This document shows positions 58,789-64,000 of a stretch of DNA of 64,000 nucleotides, one piece after another. Numbering within the stretch: position 1 is the first letter of the stretch; each line of letters starts with the position of its first letter. The notes beneath the pieces are model-generated. The model was not told where the DNA came from and searched no databases. It saw only the letters and a program-made list of their open reading frames with translations. Source of the stretch: Oxalobacter paeniformigenes (lineage in GTDB: Bacteria; Pseudomonadota; Gammaproteobacteria; Burkholderiales; Burkholderiaceae_D); the NCBI RefSeq assembly GCF_027158465.1, contig NZ_JAMKYL010000001.1, forward strand, positions 496,001-560,000, written 5' to 3'. The translations under genes were made by a program, and so were the position numbers.

Positions 58789-59880
58789 ATGAAGAACAGA
58801 AAAACGAACGGGATGAAATGGCAAGATGCACAGGCGGGCGAAGCGGGGGGCGGTATGGCGAATGTGCCGGCTTTGCCGGTACCGGCGGCCGGTGTGCCGG
58901 TCGTGCCGGATGCGGGGACGGTACAGGCGGTACCGGGGCAGGTCATGCCGGTGCCGCAGACGGTGCCGCCGGATGCCGTGTCGCCGCTTCAGACGCCGCA
59001 GGGGGCGAAAGTCTTGCCGGAAGTGCAGGAAATGCTGGATGAGTTGACCGGGCCGCAGCCGCCGGCAGATATGCCCGATGCGTCCGGTGAAGGCGAGGAT
59101 GAGGAAGCGCTTTTGAAAACGGTGAAATCCGAACGGGGGCGTGCGCGTATCCGTTCCATCATCGCGGCGCGGCGCGAGGCGCAGGAACGTCTTGCGCGCA
59201 GCGAGGACAAGCTTGCGCGTTTCGGGGAGCTGTTGCGCACGATGGGGATGGACATGCGCGATGTCGCGCAGTTGTTGCATTACGGCTGGCTGGTCGGCAG
59301 CGGACGTCCGGAATACATGCGCGTCGCGCTGGACAAGCTCAACCGCGAGCGGGAAAGCCTGTGCCGCCGTCTGGGCATGCCGCAACCCGGTGTCGATCTG
59401 TTCGGCGACGTGCCGGAAATCCGCGACGCCTATGCGCGGCGCGAACTCCGGTTCGATCATGCCTTGCGGCTGGCTGAAGTGGAGCGTGCCGAACGCGCCA
59501 TGCGCGAGCGCGAGATGCTGGAAGCGGAAAAAGGACGGCAGGCGATGGCGCTGTTTTCCGATATGGCGGATTTCATGAAAACGCTGGGACGCTATTTGCA
59601 GCCGTATGCCGCGCAGGCGGATCATCCGGCGAAAATGCGCCGGATCTACGAATACATGTCCGCACCGGGCTGGGCGGATGAATTCGTCGCCAATGTCCCG
59701 CGACCGATGTGGGCGCGGCATGTGAAATATCTCTACGACAATCTGGCCTTGCCGCCTGCCAAGGCCGATACGGTCACGCCGGTCAGAAGTTCGCCGGTGG
59801 CTTTCGGCAGACCGGCGGGCAATCCCGCCAGCACCGGCGAGCAGCGCATCATGCAGCGTATGGAAGAAATGGGATTGTGA
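58789..59880 (+). CDS. Putative phage scaffolding protein
   Basis: 363 residues. A Pro/Val-rich N-terminus (about 20-75) is followed by a long acidic/basic coiled-coil body (RERESLCRRLGMPQPGVDLF, VERAERAMREREMLEAEKGR) and a basic C-terminal tail. That make-up and its place after the portal fit scaffolding proteins, which are helical and low in conserved motifs. GAGGAG lies 6 nt before the ATG. Its stop overlaps the GTG of the terminase small subunit. Confidence 0.6.
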   Translation: MKNRKTNGMKWQDAQAGEAGGGMANVPALPVPAAGVPVVPDAGTVQAVPGQVMPVPQTVPPDAVSPLQTPQGAKVLPEVQEMLDELTGPQPPADMPDASGEGEDEEALLKTVKSERGRARIRSIIAARREAQERLARSEDKLARFGELLRTMGMDMRDVAQLLHYGWLVGSGRPEYMRVALDKLNRERESLCRRLGMPQPGVDLFGDVPEIRDAYARRELRFDHALRLAEVERAERAMREREMLEAEKGRQAMALFSDMADFMKTLGRYLQPYAAQADHPAKMRRIYEYMSAPGWADEFVANVPRPMWARHVKYLYDNLALPPAKADTVTPVRSSPVAFGRPAGNPASTGEQRIMQRMEEMGL

Positions 59881-60500
59881 GCGCGGTAACGGACAGGTGT
59901 GGGGAAGCGCCGGCGGGAGAAAATGCGCGGAAAACCGGATGTGGTGCCGGGCATGACGGCGCCGCAGCCGATGCGCTCACGCCCAGACAGCGCCGTTTCG
60001 TCGCCGAATACCTGATTGACCTCAACGGGACGCAGGCGGCGATACGGGCGGGCTATGCGCCGGGCGGCGCGCGCCAGTGCGCCAGCCGCCTGCTGGCGCA
60101 AGCGCCGGTAAAGACCGCACTCAAAAATGCGATGGGCGAGCGGCAAAAAAGGACGGAACTCACGGCGGATGAAGTCATCGGCGACTTGCGCGAACTGCGC
60201 GACATTTGCATGGGACGCAAGCCCGTCAAAATCATGACCATCGTCAAAAACGCCCGCGAGGGAACCGCCGAGCCGGTCGAAGTCGAGGGCATGATGTTCG
60301 AGCCGGCGGCGGCCAATCGCGCGCTGGAAATGCTGGGGCGGCACATGCGACTGTTCGCCGACCGGGTCGATATGACCAGCGGCGGGCAAGCCTTGCAATC
60401 AGGCGTCTTGCTGGTGCCGTCTGTCATGAGCGAACGGACCTGGTGCGGCGCAATGCGGCAGGACACACAGGAAAATCCGGCACGCGACGACACGCGATAG
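59877..60500 (+). CDS. Phage terminase small subunit
   Basis: 207 residues from GTG 59877 (overlap GTGA). The terminase_2 motif LTPRQRRFVAEYLIDLNGTQ, then AAIRAGYAPGGARQCASRLL, forms the DNA-binding helix-turn-helix (about 35-80). It is followed by the central helical oligomerisation region (ELTADEVIGDLRELRDICMG). It recognises phage DNA for packaging. The start could also be farther upstream, but that would shadow the scaffold gene. Confidence 0.85.
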   Translation: MSAVTDRCGEAPAGENARKTGCGAGHDGAAADALTPRQRRFVAEYLIDLNGTQAAIRAGYAPGGARQCASRLLAQAPVKTALKNAMGERQKRTELTADEVIGDLRELRDICMGRKPVKIMTIVKNAREGTAEPVEVEGMMFEPAAANRALEMLGRHMRLFADRVDMTSGGQALQSGVLLVPSVMSERTWCGAMRQDTQENPARDDTR

Positions 60501-60533
60501 CGGCAATGCGATACAGGAAGAAAGGAAACGGAT

Positions 60534-60947
60534 ATGGACAGATACGATATGCCATCGGGCAGACGAACGGACGGTAACGGCGATTTCATCGGCGCACTGC
60601 TGGATACCTTGCAGCGGATCATCACCCGCCGGGCGGGCGTGACGCCCTTGCCGGACACGCAGACGGACAGGCGGTTCGCCGCACCGGCGGGCGGCCAGAC
60701 AGGCCCCATGCCGGGCCCTGAAGCCGTGCGCGCCATGCGCGGCATGCTCTCGCCATATGGCGGGGCGGAAACGCGGAACAGTCAGGGGGAAACGGGCGTT
60801 CCCTCCGGCAGCGACGCGGCAGGTGATCCCCTGCTGGAGCGGATCGCCGCACGGCTGGTGCAAATGGGGCTGGTCGATGCGGATGAAAACGGCAGCGCAG
60901 GTGGAAACGGCATGAATGTTGCCCGCAGACCCGATGGATACCGCTGA
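60534..60947 (+). CDS. Small phage protein between terminase genes
   Basis: 137 residues (MDRYDMPSGRRTDGNGDFIG, LLDTLQRIITRRAGVTPLPD, DPLLERIAARLVQMGLVDAD). Hydrophilic, Gly/Arg-rich with two short helices. AAGAAAGGAAACGG precedes the ATG. Its end overlaps the start of the large terminase ORF. No domain recognised. Confidence 0.6.
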   Translation: MDRYDMPSGRRTDGNGDFIGALLDTLQRIITRRAGVTPLPDTQTDRRFAAPAGGQTGPMPGPEAVRAMRGMLSPYGGAETRNSQGETGVPSGSDAAGDPLLERIAARLVQMGLVDADENGSAGGNGMNVARRPDGYR

Positions 60948-62556
60948 TACCGCCGGTACCGCCCGTATGTCGGGCTTTCCCGCTGGCGGCGTATCCCGTG
61001 CGGACGGTGTGCCGGCATGCGGCGGAAAAAATGCGGACCATGCCGCGCCGGAGATGCCGCGCGTCATCTGGCAACCCTTGCCGGGGAGCCAGACGCGGTT
61101 TCTGACCTGTCCGGTGTTCGAGGCGCTGCTGGAAGGCACGCGCGGGGGTGGCAAGACGGATGCGCTGCTGATGTCGTTTGCGCGGTATTGCGGGCTGGGC
61201 TTCGGGGAGCATTGGCGGGGCGCCTTGTTTCGTTTGACCTATCCGCAGCTCGCGGACGTGGTCGCCAAGTCCAAGCGCTGGTTTTATGCGATTTTCCCCG
61301 GGGCGAAATTCAACGAATCCGACTACCGGTGGACATGGCCGGACGGGGAGACGCTGTATTTCCGCTATGGCGCGACAGAGGACGATTACTGGAACTACCA
61401 CGGGCACGAATACCCCTGGCTGGGGTTTGAGGAATTGACGAACTGGCGGGATTCGTCGTTTTTCGAGGCGATGCAATCTACCTGCCGTTCGTCTTTCGCG
61501 GGGATGCCGCGGATGGTGCGCGCCACCTGCAACCCTTACGGGGTGGGGCATGGCTGGGTGAAGGCGCGTTACCGGATCGGTGAGGTGCCGGCGGGTGAAA
61601 TCATCCGCGAGGCGGGCAAGAAACCCCGCGTGCGTATCCATTCGACTGTGTATGAAAACCGGCATTTGCTCGAAAACGACCCCGACTATCTGCCGACCCT
61701 CGAAGGCATCACCGACCCCAACAAGCGAAAGGCCTGGCTGGCAGGCGACTGGGATATCCATGCCGGCTCGTTTCTCGAAGGCGTCTGGGACGCGGGCAAA
61801 CACATCGTCGCGCCTTTCGACATACCGCCGTCATGGACGGTCTGGAAAGCGATGGACTGGGGATACGCCGCGCCGTATGCCGTGTACTGGTTCGCCATGG
61901 ACCCCGACGGTTGCATCTATCTGTGGCGCGAACTGTACGGCGCTGGCGAACGTGCCGGGCAGGGCAGCCGCGAGAGCGCGGAAAAAGTCGCCGCGAAAAT
62001 CCGGCAAATCGAACAGCGTGACGAACGCTTCGGCTACGATTACCGCATCAATCTGGCGGACCCGTCCATCTTCGCGAAAAACGGCACCGACCGTTCCATC
62101 GGGCAGATATTCCGTGACGAAGGCATCCGCTGGCAACCGGCATGGAACGCCAAAGGCTCGCGCGTCAACGGCGCGCAGGAAATCATCCGTTTGCTCTCGC
62201 AAGGGAAACTCAAAATCTTTTCCACCTGCAAGCACTGGTTGCGCACCGTGCCGTGCCTCTTGCCGGACGAACTCAATCCGGAAGATGTGGACACCACCGC
62301 CGAAGATCATGCCTGGGATGCCACCCGCTATGGCGTCATGCGCCGCCGCCGCGTTCCCGGCATGCCGGACAATGAGACGCAAACGGAAAACGGGCAGGAA
62401 GGCGTGCATGTCGGTGCGGACGGACAGCATTGGCTTGCCGTCGGAAACACGATGGCTGCACGGTATGCGGACGATACGGAAAAATCGGGCGAAAAACGCG
62501 AAAATGCCGCGAAGACGCCACGTTCATGCGCCAACGTGCAGGAAAACGCGCGATGA
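60916..62556 (+). CDS. Phage terminase large subunit
   Basis: 546 residues. ATPase: Walker A LEGTRGGGKTDALLM (about 70-85), Walker B-like YPWLGFEELTNW (about 165), coupling region RATCNPYGVGHGWVKARYR. Nuclease: acidic residues in KAMDWGYAAPYAVYWFAMD (about 310), NLADPSIF and EDHAWDATRYGVM. It cuts concatemeric DNA and pumps it into the prohead through the portal. The first 45 or so residues are low-complexity; an ATG at 60934 is an alternative start. Confidence 0.92.
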   Translation: MLPADPMDTADTAGTARMSGFPAGGVSRADGVPACGGKNADHAAPEMPRVIWQPLPGSQTRFLTCPVFEALLEGTRGGGKTDALLMSFARYCGLGFGEHWRGALFRLTYPQLADVVAKSKRWFYAIFPGAKFNESDYRWTWPDGETLYFRYGATEDDYWNYHGHEYPWLGFEELTNWRDSSFFEAMQSTCRSSFAGMPRMVRATCNPYGVGHGWVKARYRIGEVPAGEIIREAGKKPRVRIHSTVYENRHLLENDPDYLPTLEGITDPNKRKAWLAGDWDIHAGSFLEGVWDAGKHIVAPFDIPPSWTVWKAMDWGYAAPYAVYWFAMDPDGCIYLWRELYGAGERAGQGSRESAEKVAAKIRQIEQRDERFGYDYRINLADPSIFAKNGTDRSIGQIFRDEGIRWQPAWNAKGSRVNGAQEIIRLLSQGKLKIFSTCKHWLRTVPCLLPDELNPEDVDTTAEDHAWDATRYGVMRRRRVPGMPDNETQTENGQEGVHVGADGQHWLAVGNTMAARYADDTEKSGEKRENAAKTPRSCANVQENAR

Positions 62557-62709
62557 GGCCGGAAATCGCACCGCTTTTCGTGCGGTGAGGGCAACGTCGG
62601 CATTGACGGCAATGCCGTAAAGGGATTGAATAAGGCGGTTTCCGGTCCGTCGCGGAGCCGCCTCGTGCGGCAGCGGCGGGCAAAGTCATGAATGAAAGAA
62701 AGGCAAGAT

Positions 62710-63201
62710 ATGAAAATCAGTGTACGCCAATACAGGGACGGCGATCTGGCGGCGATGATCGCCATCTGGAACGAAGTCGTGGAAGAAGGCATCGCCTTCC
62801 CGCAGGAAGACTTGCTGGACATGGCAAGCGGCGCGGCGTTTTTCGCCAGCCAGTCCTGGACGGCGGTGGCGGAAAACACGGAAACCGGCGAAATCCTCGG
62901 CCTGTACATCCTGCACCCGAATAACGTCGGACGGTGCGGCCACATCAGCAACGCCAGCTATGCCGTCTCATCGGCATGCCGCGGGCTGCACATCGGGGAA
63001 AAGCTGGTCATGGATTCGCTCGTGCAGGGCAAACGGATCGGGTTCCGCGTGTTGCAATTCAACGCCGTCGTCGCCACCAACACCCACGCGCGGCATCTCT
63101 ACGAACGCCTCGGCTTCGTGCAGCTCGGCGTCATCCCCGGCGGCTTCCGCATGAAAGACGGTCATTACGAGGACATCTGCCCGTACTATCACCTGCTCTG
63201 A
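62710..63201 (+). CDS. GNAT-family N-acetyltransferase
   Basis: 163 residues with a full GNAT fold: VRQYRDGDLAAMIAIWNEVV at the start, the acetyl-CoA loop region VSSACRGLHIGEKLVMDSL, then FNAVVATNTHARHLYERLGF. This last motif is typical of N-acetyltransferases of the phosphinothricin/streptothricin-like group. The natural substrate is unknown. AAGG lies 7 nt before the ATG at 62710; an in-frame ATG at 62692 adds six residues. It may be chromosomal rather than phage, marking the right end of the cluster. Confidence 0.85.
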   Translation: MKISVRQYRDGDLAAMIAIWNEVVEEGIAFPQEDLLDMASGAAFFASQSWTAVAENTETGEILGLYILHPNNVGRCGHISNASYAVSSACRGLHIGEKLVMDSLVQGKRIGFRVLQFNAVVATNTHARHLYERLGFVQLGVIPGGFRMKDGHYEDICPYYHLL

Positions 63202-63245
63202 AAAAACGGCGACAACGGCACGACAGACCGCCAGCCCCGTCCAAA

Positions 63246-63280
63246 CCGCCCGTTCCGGCAACGAACGGGCGGTTTTTTTT
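63246..63280 (+). terminator. Rho-independent terminator after the GNAT gene
   Basis: CCGCCCGTTC … GAACGGGCGG followed by eight or nine T. Confidence 0.93.
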
Positions 63281-63575
63281 TGTGTGCGAAAGCGATCCGG
63301 AAGCGGCGAAACAGAAGGAAAGGTCATATCCGGAACACCTGAAACCGTTGTTTGCCAGTGAATGTTGTTTTTTGTGTTAACCGCGCGGTTTAGAGATTTC
63401 GGGAGCGGACGCCGATCGTCACGGCAGGTTGGGAACAGGGTGCCGATGCAGCGTCTTTCGGCATGACGTGTTGTGCAACTGCATGAATATATTCAACAAA
63501 ACCGGTAATGCCAGATCGGCTGGACGGACGGGAAGGCTGCGGACTTCTTTTTTTCGGGCAGGATAGCGCGTCCGT
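63281..63575. other. Gene-free stretch left of the right-hand invertible segment
   Basis: No supported gene. GC content falls toward the right, approaching the invertible segment. Confidence 0.4.
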
Positions 63576-63596
63576 TAATAATGATTAGCGGCTGTC
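63576..63596 (+). repeat. Left inverted repeat (right-hand locus)
   Basis: TAATAATGATTAGCGGCTGT plus C, the exact inverse of 63741-63761. The core AATG faces CATT in the other copy, so recombination gives inversion. Confidence 0.85.
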
Positions 63597-63660
63597 TTGA
63601 AACGGAATAAATCCGACTAATCAGCTGTAAGTCCGCAATTTACGGAATACAGATTCCAAA

Positions 63661-63689
63661 ATTATATACAAACGGTTTATTTACCACAA
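63661..63689 (-). promoter_or_regulatory. Promoter carried on the invertible segment
   Basis: Minus strand TTGTGG (63684-63689), 17-bp spacer, TATAAT (63661-63666). It is the only near-consensus promoter in the segment and faces away from the gene it is predicted to serve. Confidence 0.65.
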
Positions 63690-63740
63690 GCAAGACATTT
63701 TTAAAATCCATAATAAGATCAATAAATTATGCATCATTTT

Positions 63741-63761
63741 GACAGCCGCTAATCATTATTA
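63741..63761 (+). repeat. Right inverted repeat (right-hand locus)
   Basis: GACAGCCGCTAATCATTATT plus A. It lies within an imperfect dyad ACAGCCGCTAAT-CATT-ATTAGCCGCTGT. Confidence 0.85.
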
Positions 63762-63845
63762 GCCGCTGTATAAAAAAACGCCATGGTGAAACGGTATTGA
63801 AGCGCGGGATGCGGTTGGCAACCGGAATAGTAGAAAGGATGATGC

Positions 63846-64000
63846 ATGATGACAGACAGCGGAAAATCGGGACAGAAACGGTCGAAAGCGGGATGCGGTA
63901 CGGGAACCGCAGAGGCAACGGGAAAGGTATGGCGCAAGCGGCTGTTGCCGTTGCTGGTATGTCTGGTTTTCGTGCCCGCGCCGTTCGCGCTGGCTGCCAA
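63846..64000 (+). CDS. Exported protein, probable autotransporter, N-terminus only
   Basis: The frame opens at ATG 63846 (MMTDSGKSGQKRSKAGCGTG) after AGAAAGGATG and runs off the window. A long basic N-region is followed by a hydrophobic core LLPLLVCLVFVPAPFALAA with an ALA|A-type cleavage site, typical of large type V secreted proteins. TGA at 63840-63842 closes the frame upstream. The passenger is not visible, so the autotransporter call rests on the leader style and the shared inversion switch. Confidence 0.6.
   Translation, partial: MMTDSGKSGQKRSKAGCGTGTAEATGKVWRKRLLPLLVCLVFVPAPFALAA

Larger units (their letters stand above)
63576..63761. other. Invertible DNA segment (promoter switch) upstream of an exported protein gene
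   Basis: About 144 bp of very AT-rich DNA lie between perfect 21-bp inverted repeats. A strong promoter inside (TTGTGG-17-TATAAT) points left at present, away from the downstream gene that starts at 63846. Inversion would point it right with a leader of about 160 nt. The sites share their core pattern with those at 2057-2277. As read, the state is OFF. Confidence 0.75.

Noticed and set aside
56449..59721. 1090-codon minus-strand frame
   Set aside because: Antisense shadow of the portal and scaffold genes.

Overview
The window looks like a chromosome segment of a GC-rich Gram-negative betaproteobacterium. The evidence is the corC-lnt arrangement, autotransporters, a FadL-type porin, lipoproteins with clear lipoboxes, and strong AGGAG-type ribosome binding sites. 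The abundance of Sel1-repeat proteins, autotransporters and a BspA-type repeat protein would suit a host-associated Burkholderiales (Sutterellaceae- or Oxalobacteraceae-like). I cannot fix the genus from sequence alone.

Layout. (1) 1-2.3 kb: a leftward autotransporter, cut by the window edge, whose start codon lies on an invertible segment and is at present disconnected. (2) 2.5-15 kb: chromosomal genes (dGTPase, CigR-like protein, SDR, BspA/DUF285 repeat protein, Ca2+-type P-ATPase, Lnt, an acidic repeat protein, CorC, a methyltransferase). (3) 15.5-20.2 kb: early control and replication genes of a lambdoid prophage (CI-type repressor, DUF1376 protein, P-like protein, small HTH protein, RusA fusion). 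(4) 20.5-45.3 kb: chromosomal genes dominated by seven exported Sel1-repeat proteins, a MarR regulator with a metal-binding tail, CstA, FKBP, EamA, FadL, Fe-ADH and MFS. At 37.2-39.6 kb it also holds an array of five repeated modules that look like sibling small RNAs or type I toxin-antitoxin loci. (5) 45.8-63.2 kb: a podovirus-type structural cluster (capsid, tail fibre, gp10-like tail protein, ejection-type proteins, portal, scaffold-like protein, terminase) interrupted by two probable cargo genes. (6) 63.6-64 kb: a second invertible segment in front of the signal peptide of another exported protein.

The most notable result is the pair of DNA inversion switches at the two ends. Both use related sites of the form CCG(T/C)TAAT-N4-ATTA(G/A)C, with the N4 core setting orientation. 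At the left locus, inversion would join an RBS, an ATG and about 20 codons in frame to a start-less autotransporter ORF. At the right locus, inversion would turn a TTGTGG-17-TATAAT promoter toward the gene. As sequenced, both loci read as OFF. No recombinase gene is visible in the window.

Limits. Starts were chosen from RBS quality and family length. Coordinates of short sites were counted by eye and may be off by one. No tRNA, rRNA, CRISPR array, integrase or insertion sequence was recognised. All small-RNA calls are inferences from promoter, terminator and repeat structure.
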